64,000 nucleotides of DNA. Source: Afifella marina DSM 2698 (GTDB taxonomy: Bacteria; Pseudomonadota; Alphaproteobacteria; Rhizobiales; Afifellaceae). Within the stretch, counting starts at the first letter, position 1; each line of letters begins with the position of its first letter. The translations under genes were made by a program, and so were the position numbers. Below are positions 25,456 to 34,455 of this stretch, in pieces. The stretch spans positions 434,001-498,000 of the forward strand of contig NZ_FMVW01000002.1 in NCBI RefSeq assembly GCF_900102695.1, written 5' to 3'. The notes under the pieces are model-generated. The model saw only the letters and a list, made by a program, of their open reading frames with translations. It was not told the DNA's origin and ran no database searches.

Positions 25456-27222
25456 CTATGACCGGGGATCGCTTCCCGCTGTCTCGCCGGCATCTTTGGT
25501 GCTGTCGGCGCTTCGTGCTTGCAGGTGGCGAACGGCGCTTTCGGGTGTGCGACCGAAGCGTGTCTGCGGCGGTCGAACGCCGTGGGTGAAAAGTGTGCGC
25601 CGGATTGCCGGAGAGGTGCCCGTGATGAAGAGTTCGACGCCTGCCTGATGCGCTTTGCGTGCTGCGCCGGCAATGGTGTTGGCGGCTGTCGAATCGAGCA
25701 CGGGCACGGCCGAAAAATCGAGGATGAGCGCCTTGCGCTGATCGGCGATGCGGTCGAGGACGGCGCCAACGGTCGATGCCGCGCCGAAGAAGAAGGCGCC
25801 CGAGATGCGGTAGACGACGATGTCGGGATCGGTGACGAGGCTCGGATCGTAGGGAACGCGTTCGCGAGAGCTGTCCGCCACATCCGGATCGATGAGCGGC
25901 GTCTGATATTCCACCGTGATCGTCTTGGCCATGCGGTTGATGAACAGCATGGCGCCGAGCGCGAAGCCGACCACGATGCCTTCGGTGAGATCGCGGAAGA
26001 CGGTGAGAAGAAACGTCGCCAGCAGAACGAGGGCGTCGCCCCGGGAGGATCTGATCAAGGCCGCGAAAGCGTGCTTCTCGATCATGTTCCAAGCGACGAC
26101 GACGAGCACACCGGCAAGGGCTGGCAGCGGAATATAGGCCGCGAGCGGGGCGGCCAGCAGCATGAAGAGAAGCAAAAAGACCGAATGCGCCATGCCGGCG
26201 ATCGGACCGCGCGCGCCGGCGCGGACATTGGTGGCCGTGCGGGCGATCGTGCCGGTCGCCGGTACGCCGCCGAAGAGGGCTGCGAAGATATTGGCCGTGC
26301 CCTGCGCGGCCAGCTCGCAATTGGAGCGGTGGCGGCGCCCGGTCATGCCATCGGCGACGACCGCGGAAAGAAGGGATTCGATCGCTCCGAGAAGCGCGAA
26401 GGCAAGCGCGCTCGGCAGCACGGCCTGGATTTTCTCAAGCGACAGCGAGGGCAGGGCCGGCATCGGAAGCGTGCGCGGAATGCCGCCGAAGCGGCTGCCG
26501 ATCGTCTCGACGGGAAGGCCGAGGGCGAGTGCCAGAAGCGATGCGATGACCACCGCCATGAGCATTCCGGGCCAGCCGGGCCGCCAGCGCTTCGCCAGAA
26601 CGATGATGGCCACCGTCACGACCGCGAGAAGGAGGGCTGCGGGGCTTGCCGTCGGTACCGCGGCTGCGAGCACTTCGAGCTTGTCGAGGATCGGCCCGGG
26701 CTCCGGACCGGAGAGGGTGAGACCCAGGAAATCCTTCAGCTGGCTCGTGAAGATGATGATGCCGATGCCAGCCGTGAACCCGACCGTGACCGGGTAGGGA
26801 ATGAATTTGATGTAGGTGCCAAGGCGCAGAAAACCGGCGATGACGAGAAAGATGCCGGAAATGAGCGTGGCGAGGAGGAGCCCGTCGATGCCGTGCCGCT
26901 GCACGGTGGTTGCGACGAGAACGATGAAGGCCCCGGCCGGGCCGCCGATCTGAAAGCGGCTGCCGCCGAGCATCGAAATGAGGAAGCCGCCGACGATCGC
27001 CGTATAGAGTCCGCGGTCCGGGGTGACGCCGCAGGCGATCGCAATCGCCATCGAGAGCGGCAGGGCGACGATCGCAACCGTGAGGCCGGCGACGAGGTCG
27101 CTCTTGAACGCCGTCAGCCCGTAACCTTCACGCAGAACGGTGATGAGCTTCGGCGTGAACAATTCGGCGAAACTCGGCTCGGCGAAATCGACGGGAATGC
27201 GCTTGTCGGCGGGTGTGGTCAT
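25456..27222 (-). CDS. SulP-family anion permease with STAS domain
   Basis: A 588-residue SulP transporter: about 10-14 membrane helices (LVAGLTVAIVALPLSMAIAIACGVTPDRGLYTAI is the family's first signature) and a C-terminal STAS domain (about residues 455-560, ALILDFSAVPVLDSTAAN). The substrate may be sulfate, bicarbonate or another anion and cannot be fixed from sequence. The ATG at 27222 is used; the upstream open frame is unlikely to be coding. It is divergent from kdsD. Confidence 0.88.
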   Translation of the reverse strand: MTTPADKRIPVDFAEPSFAELFTPKLITVLREGYGLTAFKSDLVAGLTVAIVALPLSMAIAIACGVTPDRGLYTAIVGGFLISMLGGSRFQIGGPAGAFIVLVATTVQRHGIDGLLLATLISGIFLVIAGFLRLGTYIKFIPYPVTVGFTAGIGIIIFTSQLKDFLGLTLSGPEPGPILDKLEVLAAAVPTASPAALLLAVVTVAIIVLAKRWRPGWPGMLMAVVIASLLALALGLPVETIGSRFGGIPRTLPMPALPSLSLEKIQAVLPSALAFALLGAIESLLSAVVADGMTGRRHRSNCELAAQGTANIFAALFGGVPATGTIARTATNVRAGARGPIAGMAHSVFLLLFMLLAAPLAAYIPLPALAGVLVVVAWNMIEKHAFAALIRSSRGDALVLLATFLLTVFRDLTEGIVVGFALGAMLFINRMAKTITVEYQTPLIDPDVADSSRERVPYDPSLVTDPDIVVYRISGAFFFGAASTVGAVLDRIADQRKALILDFSAVPVLDSTAANTIAGAARKAHQAGVELFITGTSPAIRRTLFTHGVRPPQTRFGRTPESAVRHLQARSADSTKDAGETAGSDPRS

Positions 27223-27478
27223 GGAACGCGGCTGGTGAAAGGGCCCTGCATACGCCCTTGGGCGGCCTCCGCAATCCAATTTTCGTCGGAGACGGGTTTT
27301 CGTCCGGGCTGATGTCGCAAGCGGTACCGGACGTTGCTGCGGGGACGAAAGGGATGGCCCGCAACAGGGTGGATCACGCGAAACCTTTCAACCGGGATGC
27401 TTATCGAATGGCAGTTGAGGTAGCCTCGATGGGCGGTGGTTGCCGCGGTCTGCAGGGCCGCTCTGCACACCCTTGCCA

Positions 27479-27507
27479 TTGACCCGCTCAATGCCGCGCA
27501 ATAGAGC
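27479..27507 (+). promoter_or_regulatory. Probable promoter of kdsD
   Basis: TTGACC and TAGAGC are separated by 17 bp and end 25 bp before the kdsD start codon. The leader would be short. The rest of the 310-bp divergent region (27223-27532) shows no gene. Confidence 0.45.
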
Positions 27508-27532
27508 GACGAAAAGGATCGGCGGAGTACCT

Positions 27533-28525
27533 ATGTTGAAGCTCGCAGCCACCTCCCACGACGCGCTCGATGCCTCGATCAAGAAGACGATCGAGATCGC
27601 TGCCGCAGGTCTCGGCGAGGTGCAGAACCAGATTTCCGAGGGGCCGCTCGGCGACCAGATCGAAAGCGCCGTGCGTTTGATCTTGTCTCTCAAAGGCCGT
27701 GTCATGGTGGCCGGCATCGGCAAGAGCGGCCATATCGGTCGCAAGATCGCGGCGACGCTCGCCTCGACCGGAACGCCGGCCTATTTCGTGCATCCGACCG
27801 AGGCAAGCCACGGCGATCTCGGCATGATCACGCGCGAAGATGCGATCCTGGGCCTCTCCTGGTCGGGAGAGACCACGGAATTCGCGAGCCTTCTCGCTTA
27901 TTCCGAACGCTTCTCCGTTCCTTTGATCGCGCTCACCTCGGGCGGACATTCGACGCTTGCGAAGGCGGCCTCGATCCCGATCGTTCTGCCGAAGGTGACG
28001 GAGGCCTGTCCGCACGGGCTCGCGCCGACGACGTCGACGCTCATTCAGCTTGCCGTGGGCGATGCGATCGCCATGGCGCTCCTGGAGGCGCGCTCGTTCG
28101 GAGCGCAGGACTTCAAGGTCTTTCATCCGGGCGGGCAGATCGGGGCGCAATTGCGCCAGGTCGCCGAAATCATGCATGGCGGGGCGAGCCTGCCCTTATG
28201 CCGTCTCGGCTCCGGCATGGGCGATGCGATCCTGACCATCACCGAAAAGGGGTTCGGGACGGTGGGCATCGTCGATGACGCGGGCAAACTCGTCGGCATC
28301 ATCACCGACGGCGATATCCGCCGCCATATGGCCGACCGTCTCATAGACAAGAAGGTCGAGGACGTGATGACGCGCACGCCGAAGACCGTTGCGGCGGATG
28401 CGCTTCTCGCCGCCGCCATGCGCGAGATGGAAGGCAAGAAGATCAACGTGCTCTTCGTCGTCGACGAGGGCCGCCCGATCGGCATCGTGCATTTGCTCGA
28501 TCTGCTGCGGGCAGGCGTCGCCTGA
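27533..28525 (+). CDS. kdsD: Arabinose-5-phosphate isomerase
   Basis: A 330-residue KdsD/KpsF protein that converts ribulose-5-phosphate to arabinose-5-phosphate for Kdo synthesis in lipopolysaccharide. An N-terminal SIS domain (GRVMVAGIGKSGHIGRKIAATLASTGTPA, WSGETTEF) is followed by two CBS domains (from about 205; KVEDVMTRTPKTV). Length matches Escherichia coli KdsD. The ATG at 27533 has a GGCGGAG site. Confidence 0.92.
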   Translation: MLKLAATSHDALDASIKKTIEIAAAGLGEVQNQISEGPLGDQIESAVRLILSLKGRVMVAGIGKSGHIGRKIAATLASTGTPAYFVHPTEASHGDLGMITREDAILGLSWSGETTEFASLLAYSERFSVPLIALTSGGHSTLAKAASIPIVLPKVTEACPHGLAPTTSTLIQLAVGDAIAMALLEARSFGAQDFKVFHPGGQIGAQLRQVAEIMHGGASLPLCRLGSGMGDAILTITEKGFGTVGIVDDAGKLVGIITDGDIRRHMADRLIDKKVEDVMTRTPKTVAADALLAAAMREMEGKKINVLFVVDEGRPIGIVHLLDLLRAGVA

Positions 28526-28564
28526 GATCACAGGAGAGCTGTCATGTGCTCCAAGGCCCGCTGA

Positions 28565-30355
28565 TCAGCCCTCGAGCGGCCAGATCAGCGGAATGGTGAG
28601 GATGCTGGCGAGGCCGACGATGATGTTCATCGGCAGCCCGATCTTGACGAAATCCGTGAAGCGATAGCCGCCGGCGACATAGACGAGCGTGTTTGTCTGA
28701 TAGCCGATGGGCGTGGCGAAGCTCGCGCTCGCGCCGAACATGACGGCCACCGCAAACGGGCGAGGATCGAGCCCGAGCTGCGCCGCGAGCCCGATGGCAA
28801 TGGGCGTGATGACAACCGCCACCGCGTTGTTCGTCACCATCTCGGTCAGGACCGAGGTCAGCGCATAGACCGCCGCCAAAAGCACGATCGGCGGCAGCAC
28901 CTGAAGATAGGGCAGGGACGTGTCGATGATCAGTTTGATGGCGCCCGACCTGTCGATGCCTTCGCCGACCGCGAGCATGCCGAAAATGAGGATGAGGATG
29001 CGCCCGTCGATGGCGCCGAAAGCTTCGTCGGGATCGATGCAGCGGCTGAGGAGGACTGCCGCGACGCCGAGGATGGCGAGGCCGGCGATCGGCATCAGAT
29101 TGAAGGCCGCAGCCGCGACCACGGCGGCAAGGACGAGGCCGGCCACCGGCGCCTTGGTGCGCCGATAGGGACGGGCCTCCGGCTGATCGATATTGAAGAT
29201 CCCGCCCTCTCTGACGAGTTCCGCAAGACCCTTCGTATTGCCTTCAAGAAGCAGCGCATCGCCCGGCTGGAGTGCGACCGCATTGAGGTTGTGGCCGAGC
29301 CAGCGGCGGTGTCGACTGACGGCGAGAGCGGACACACCATAGCGGCTGCGCAGAGCGAGATCGGGAATACGCAGGCCGGCATATTGGGAATCCGGCGAAA
29401 TCAACGCCTCGACCAATTCCGGCGGCTTGCCTTCTTCGTCCGGCTTGGGCGGCGCGCTCGTTCCCATACGGATGCCGGAGGTCTGGCGAATGCCGAGGAG
29501 TTCGCTGAGCGAGGCACTGACGGCGACGCGGTCACCCGCCTGCAATGGCTCTTTCTGCAGGTTGCGACGCAGGACCCGGCCACCGCGCCGGATCGCGAGC
29601 AAGGACACGCCAGGCTCGTTAAGGCTCGCGACGTTGCCGAGCGTCCGGCCGATCAGGGCCGAATCTTCTGGAATGCTGAAATCGCTGATGAAGGCCGCAC
29701 CCTCCTGCGCGCCCATGACATCGCCGAAGGTCGGACGTTCCGGCAGAAACCGCTGTGCCGCGAAGAGATAAAGGCTGCCGACGGCGGCCACGACGAGCCC
29801 GACCGGAGCGAGCGAGAAGATGGTGAAGGGTTCGAGCCCCAGATCGCGCGCCACACCGTCGACCAGAATGTTGGTGGAGGTGCCGATGAGCGTGCATGTG
29901 CCGCCGAGAATGGCCGCGTAGGAGAGGGGGATGAGAAGCTTGGAGGGAAGCGAACCGACCGAACGGGCGAGCCCCATCACGACCGGGATGAGCACCATCA
30001 CGACGGGCGTGTTGTTTAGAAACGCGGAGGCGGCGATCGTCGCGCCCAGAACGCCGACGATCGCGTAAACCGGTCGCCGCGTCGCCCGGCTTAAAATGAA
30101 GCGAGACATGGCATCGAGCGCGCCGGTGCGAACGAGCGCTCCTGAAAGCACGAACATCGCGCCGATGGTGATCGGAGCCGGGTTGGCGAAAACGCTCAAG
30201 ACCGTGTTCGTGTCGAGGATGCCGAGCGCAAGAAAAGCGCCCGCGCCGAGCGTGGCGACGACTTCTGGAGAGAAACGCTCCCACATGAAGAAGACGAACA
30301 TCATCCCCAGGATTGCGAGGGCGATGACGGCCTGGTGGGCTTGCAGGAACTCCAT
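28565..30355 (-). CDS. SLC13/DASS-type permease with TrkA-C domains
   Basis: A 596-residue permease with two membrane halves separated by two cytosolic TrkA-C (RCK-C) domains (about residues 205-290 and 300-385). FLNNTPVVMVLIPVVMGLA and MVTNNAVAVVITPIA are the paired NxxP-type transport motifs of the DASS/SLC13 group, and GASASFATPIGYQTNTLVY is a further signature. A carboxylate, sulfate or other anion substrate with sodium is possible. The ATG at 30355 is preferred to a start at 30379. It is convergent with kdsD. Confidence 0.85.
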   Translation of the reverse strand: MEFLQAHQAVIALAILGMMFVFFMWERFSPEVVATLGAGAFLALGILDTNTVLSVFANPAPITIGAMFVLSGALVRTGALDAMSRFILSRATRRPVYAIVGVLGATIAASAFLNNTPVVMVLIPVVMGLARSVGSLPSKLLIPLSYAAILGGTCTLIGTSTNILVDGVARDLGLEPFTIFSLAPVGLVVAAVGSLYLFAAQRFLPERPTFGDVMGAQEGAAFISDFSIPEDSALIGRTLGNVASLNEPGVSLLAIRRGGRVLRRNLQKEPLQAGDRVAVSASLSELLGIRQTSGIRMGTSAPPKPDEEGKPPELVEALISPDSQYAGLRIPDLALRSRYGVSALAVSRHRRWLGHNLNAVALQPGDALLLEGNTKGLAELVREGGIFNIDQPEARPYRRTKAPVAGLVLAAVVAAAAFNLMPIAGLAILGVAAVLLSRCIDPDEAFGAIDGRILILIFGMLAVGEGIDRSGAIKLIIDTSLPYLQVLPPIVLLAAVYALTSVLTEMVTNNAVAVVITPIAIGLAAQLGLDPRPFAVAVMFGASASFATPIGYQTNTLVYVAGGYRFTDFVKIGLPMNIIVGLASILTIPLIWPLEG

Positions 30356-30454
30356 CACCGACGAGCGGGTGACGTGCAATCGTGAAGATCGGCAGGGCCG
30401 GTCGGGCCCCGCATGGAAAGTGCCTTCATGGGAAAGCCAGGTATCAGGATGGGG

Positions 30455-32611
30455 TCAGGCCGCTTCTTCGCGGGACCGGCTTGCCGCTGCAAGCTTCGCC
30501 AGCCGTTCCACCTCTGAGGGATGCGCGGCGACGGCGAGGCGCTCTTGCGGGTCGAGCCAGGCAAGCGCTTCAGACAAATTCGTGGCGTCCGAGATCTTCT
30601 TGGCGGCGCTCAGGAGGAAGCGGTCGACCTGACCGCGATCCTTGGGGGCCGGTGGCGTCAGCCACGCGACATAGGCCTGACGCAGATCGGCCGATTGCGC
30701 GATCGCCGCCAGCGGATCGTCACCGAGTTCGGGCTTTTCGACGAGAATGTCATCGCGCGCACGTGCGATCGCAGGCCGCTCGACCTCTTCGGGAATGAGG
30801 AGAAGCTTCATTTTGCGCAGGCCGTTGCCGATCTCCTCGCTGGCGCTCCAGCGCGACAAGAGAGGCGAGAAGACGAGACCGATGACGATCGGCGACAGCC
30901 AGGCAAGGATGGCGGGCGAGACGAATATGGCGACGGCGGTGAGGAAGATGCCGAAGAGAACATGGGCGCGGTGCGTGGCCCAGAGCGCCGACCAGGCCTC
31001 GGCGCTGCCGCCCTTGCGGCTTTGCGGGGCCCAGCCGGAATCCTTGCGCCGCAGGATGTCCCAGACATGACGGCTCTGCAGGAGCATCATGATCGGCGCG
31101 TAAAGGGTCGAGGCGACGATTTCGAGGAGCATGCTGAGCGTGACCGCCGCAGCGCCGCCATGGGCGCGCCGCAAACGCTTGGAGAAAATTACCCGCAGCG
31201 TGCCGAAAATCTTCGGAATGAACAAAATCACGAGCGTGAAGACGAACAGCGTCAACATGCGCTCTGAATCGAAGACCGGCCAGTTCGGGAAGAGCTGATG
31301 ATCGTCGCCGAAATAGACCGGCGTCACGAGCTTCGCCTGCACGGCGAGGACCAGGCCGACCAGGATCAGGAGCAGCCACAAAGGCGAGGAGAGGTAGCTC
31401 ATGATGCCGATAAAGAAGTGCAGACGCGAGGGACCGGCGAGACCCTTGGCGCCGATCACCTTGGAGTGCTGCAGGTTGCCCTGCGCCCAGCGCCGATCGC
31501 GTACGGCCGTCGCCAACAGAGACGGCGGGCTCTCCTCCCAGGAATCCACGAGGTCCGTCGTCATCTCCACCTTGTAGCCGGCACGGCGCAAAAGCGCCGC
31601 CTCGACGAAATCGTGGCTCAGGATATGGCCACCGAAGGGTGGGTCGCCCGGCAGGGGCGGGAGGCCGCAGGCCTTGGCGAAAGCGCGGGTGCGGATGATG
31701 GCATTGTGGCCCCAGTAATTGCCGTCGGAGCCCTGCCAGGCTGCCATGCCGCCGGCGACGACCGGGCCATAGACCGCACCGGCAAATTGCTGCATCCGCG
31801 CGAAGAACGAGTTTCCGTCGAAGAGCCGCGGCACGCTCTGGAAGAGGGCGAGATTGGGATCCTCCTCCATGCGCGCCACCATGCGCAGCACGGTGTCCGC
31901 CCGCATCAGGCTGTCGGCATCGAGGACGAGCATGAAGTCGTAGCGTCCGCCCCAATTGGCGACGAACTGCTCAATGTTGCCGGCCTTTTTGGCCGAGTTG
32001 ATCGCCCGTCTGCGATACCAGACCGGCAGGGTGCCGGCGAGCGCATCGGTGAGGCGATGCATGGCCAGCGTTTCACGAACCAGGGATTCGGCGCGATTGG
32101 AATCCGACAAGACGACGATCTCGAAGGCGTGGGCCTGACCGGCGCGTGCGATGTCTTCCGCCATCGCCTGAAGACTGGCGGCGACCATGTCGGCATCTTC
32201 GTTGTAGACCGGCATGACGATCGCGGTGCGGCTCTTCAGCGGGTGCTTTGGAGCCGGCGGCGTCGGCAGAGGGCGAGGGGCAAGAAGGCCCGCAACGGCA
32301 AAGCTCGTCGACATCGCGATCCAGGAATAGGTGATCGCGAAGAGGATCGTCATGATCCCTTCGAGAATCGTGATGCCGCCTGCCGAGACGACGGCGATCA
32401 TCTCGTGCACGCCGTAATAGATGAGGCCGGCTGCCGTCAGGATCGCGATCAGCCGCGCATAACGCGCTGCAGCCGGATTGCTGCGCGGCAAAGCATCGAC
32501 CGGCTCTTTCGAAAAGTCTTGCTGCGGCATCGCCAGCGGATGCTGCGGCGGCATCGGCCCGAAGGGCCTCAAGACACGTTCGTCAGGATGGTCGTGCTTC
32601 TGCTCGCTCAT
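30455..32611 (-). CDS. opgH: Glucans biosynthesis glucosyltransferase OpgH
   Basis: A 718-residue inner-membrane glycosyltransferase that builds the beta-1,2-linked backbone of osmoregulated periplasmic glucans. There are about eight membrane helices and a GT2 catalytic core with VMPVYNED, LVLDADSLM and DRRWAQGNLQH (QxxRW-type motif). The ATG overlaps the stop of the preceding gene in ATGA, indicating coupled translation. Confidence 0.93.
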   Translation of the reverse strand: MSEQKHDHPDERVLRPFGPMPPQHPLAMPQQDFSKEPVDALPRSNPAAARYARLIAILTAAGLIYYGVHEMIAVVSAGGITILEGIMTILFAITYSWIAMSTSFAVAGLLAPRPLPTPPAPKHPLKSRTAIVMPVYNEDADMVAASLQAMAEDIARAGQAHAFEIVVLSDSNRAESLVRETLAMHRLTDALAGTLPVWYRRRAINSAKKAGNIEQFVANWGGRYDFMLVLDADSLMRADTVLRMVARMEEDPNLALFQSVPRLFDGNSFFARMQQFAGAVYGPVVAGGMAAWQGSDGNYWGHNAIIRTRAFAKACGLPPLPGDPPFGGHILSHDFVEAALLRRAGYKVEMTTDLVDSWEESPPSLLATAVRDRRWAQGNLQHSKVIGAKGLAGPSRLHFFIGIMSYLSSPLWLLLILVGLVLAVQAKLVTPVYFGDDHQLFPNWPVFDSERMLTLFVFTLVILFIPKIFGTLRVIFSKRLRRAHGGAAAVTLSMLLEIVASTLYAPIMMLLQSRHVWDILRRKDSGWAPQSRKGGSAEAWSALWATHRAHVLFGIFLTAVAIFVSPAILAWLSPIVIGLVFSPLLSRWSASEEIGNGLRKMKLLLIPEEVERPAIARARDDILVEKPELGDDPLAAIAQSADLRQAYVAWLTPPAPKDRGQVDRFLLSAAKKISDATNLSEALAWLDPQERLAVAAHPSEVERLAKLAAASRSREEAA

Positions 32612-34173
32612 TGGGGAACCCAACGGTAGAGCCAGGTTTCGCTGGCGGGCTCGCCGTTTGCGACGAGACGCACGCGGAATTCCGTCAACTGATCCTCCGG
32701 CTCAAAGAGGAACGTCGCTCTGACGCCACCAACAAGCGGGTTGGGCTGCAACACCTGGCCCTTGATGGCGCCGTGATTGGCGGAGACCTCCAACGACAGG
32801 CCGTCAAAGGCCGGAAGGGTGCCCTCTTCGGGAATGAAATCGATGACATAAAGGTTGCTGGTGTCGTGAAAGTTCCGCCCGGCGCGGCTGTCGGCGGCAT
32901 AAAGCGAGCCGGCCGGCGCTTTCGGCCGGTCGGTCCAGCGCATGCGGTAGGCGAAGGAATAGGGCGCCCCGGGGCTCACCTCGTAGGACGGACGCCAGAA
33001 GGTGACGATATTGTCGTGGATTTCCTTGTCGGTGGGGATTTCCAGAAGCTCCACCTGGCCGTTCGCCCAGGTCCCGATCGGTTCGATCCAGACGCTCGGG
33101 CGGCGCTCGTAGCGGGCTTCCAGATCCTGAAAATCCTGGAAATCGCGGGCGCGCTGGACGAGGCCGAAGCCGCGCGGGGCGGGATCCATAAAGGACGAGG
33201 ATTGCAGCGTTGGATAGTTCGCGAGCGGCCGCCAGATCCACTCGTTGTTGCCGGTCAGCATCTGCAGGCCGTCGCTGTCGTGGACCTGCGGACGGTAATC
33301 GTTGAAGCCCGTGCGGTTGAGCGGGCCGAAGAGGAACATCGATGTGAGCGGCGCAAGGCCCACATGCTGCAAAGGCTGGCGCGGGAAAAGCTCGCCGGTC
33401 ACCTCGATGACGGTGTCGCGGCCCGGACGTACGACAAAGCGATAGGCCCCCGTCGTCGACACGCTGTCGAGGAGCGCGTAGATGTTCAAAACCTCTTCAC
33501 CAGCCTCCGGCTTCTCGATCCAGAAGGTGGTGAAACGGGGAAATTCCTCGCCTTCCGGATCGCCGGTCTTGAGGGCGAGGCCGCGCGCGGACAGCCCGTA
33601 ATATTGGCCCTGGCCGACGGCGCGGAAGTAGGTCGCGCCCTGAAAGACGAGGAACTCGTCCCACACATTCGGGCTGTTGATCGGGTTGTGGACGCGAAAG
33701 CCGGAGAAGCCGATATCGACACCTTCGGGCGGCTGCGGCGCCTGGCGGAAATTGTACATCGCCGGGTTGTAGGCCACGTTATGGGCCTCGCCGTTTTCGA
33801 CGATGAAGATGTTGACCCGCTCTTTGAACAGCGCGCCGCGATGGAGAAAGTCCAACTGGAAGGCGAGACCTTCGTCGCGCCAAAGCCGCGCTTCCCGGCG
33901 GTATTCGATCTCGCGGAACTGCGCATAGTTGAGATCGGCATATTGGGCCGGCAGATCGTCGTCCGCTTCTTTGAACGGCCGCTCCGCGAGCGCGCGCGCC
34001 TGAGATTTCAGGCCGTCCCACGTAAACGCGTTGTTATTGGGGGGAGGCGCCGCAATATCAGGCGCCGGATTTTCGGGTGTGTCTGAGGAAGCGCCCCTTT
34101 GGGCGAAGGCTGTGCCGCTTGCGCTTGATGCCGCGGCTGCCAGAGAAGCAACGAGAAAGGCCCGCCTGTCCAT
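32608..34173 (-). CDS. Glucan biosynthesis protein, OpgG/OpgD family
   Basis: A 521-residue periplasmic protein of the OpgG/OpgD family, needed for periplasmic glucan synthesis. The start MDRRAFLVASLAAAASS is a Tat-type signal and resembles OpgD (MDRRRFI) more than OpgG, but the operon with opgH is the OpgG arrangement, so no symbol is given. Typical stretches are IGFSGFRVHNPIN, TYFRAVGQGQYYGLSARGLA and IGTWANGQVELLEIPT. A TTG two codons upstream of the ATG is a possible alternative start. First gene of the operon. Confidence 0.9.
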   Translation of the reverse strand: MDRRAFLVASLAAAASSASGTAFAQRGASSDTPENPAPDIAAPPPNNNAFTWDGLKSQARALAERPFKEADDDLPAQYADLNYAQFREIEYRREARLWRDEGLAFQLDFLHRGALFKERVNIFIVENGEAHNVAYNPAMYNFRQAPQPPEGVDIGFSGFRVHNPINSPNVWDEFLVFQGATYFRAVGQGQYYGLSARGLALKTGDPEGEEFPRFTTFWIEKPEAGEEVLNIYALLDSVSTTGAYRFVVRPGRDTVIEVTGELFPRQPLQHVGLAPLTSMFLFGPLNRTGFNDYRPQVHDSDGLQMLTGNNEWIWRPLANYPTLQSSSFMDPAPRGFGLVQRARDFQDFQDLEARYERRPSVWIEPIGTWANGQVELLEIPTDKEIHDNIVTFWRPSYEVSPGAPYSFAYRMRWTDRPKAPAGSLYAADSRAGRNFHDTSNLYVIDFIPEEGTLPAFDGLSLEVSANHGAIKGQVLQPNPLVGGVRATFLFEPEDQLTEFRVRLVANGEPASETWLYRWVPQ

Positions 34174-34455
34174 ACTCAACTCATATTGTCGGAAAAGACG
34201 CGGGCCGAGCGCCCGCGTTCCTAACGCGCCTCATAGCACTCGGTTGCCACGGAAACATGCTTTTTTTGGCGTTGCAGCATGGTTATGCGCGCGGTGATTA
34301 AGGCTTCGAAGCAAGGTCTGTGACCGGTCGATAGGAAGAAGATGTGGCAGAGATGGGGCGCAGGCGATAATCGCGACGCCATTGCTCCCAGCCGCCGCCT
34401 CGCTTATGTGGGCTCTCATTCCCTCGCATCCCGAAGACAACGGAGATCGGCGACC

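Noticed and set aside
25519-27312. 597-codon frame opposite the SulP gene
   Set aside because: Highly charged, low-complexity antisense product; the SulP and STAS motifs on the minus strand explain the sequence.
31298-32629. 443-codon frame opposite opgH
   Set aside because: Antisense shadow of a well-conserved glycosyltransferase.
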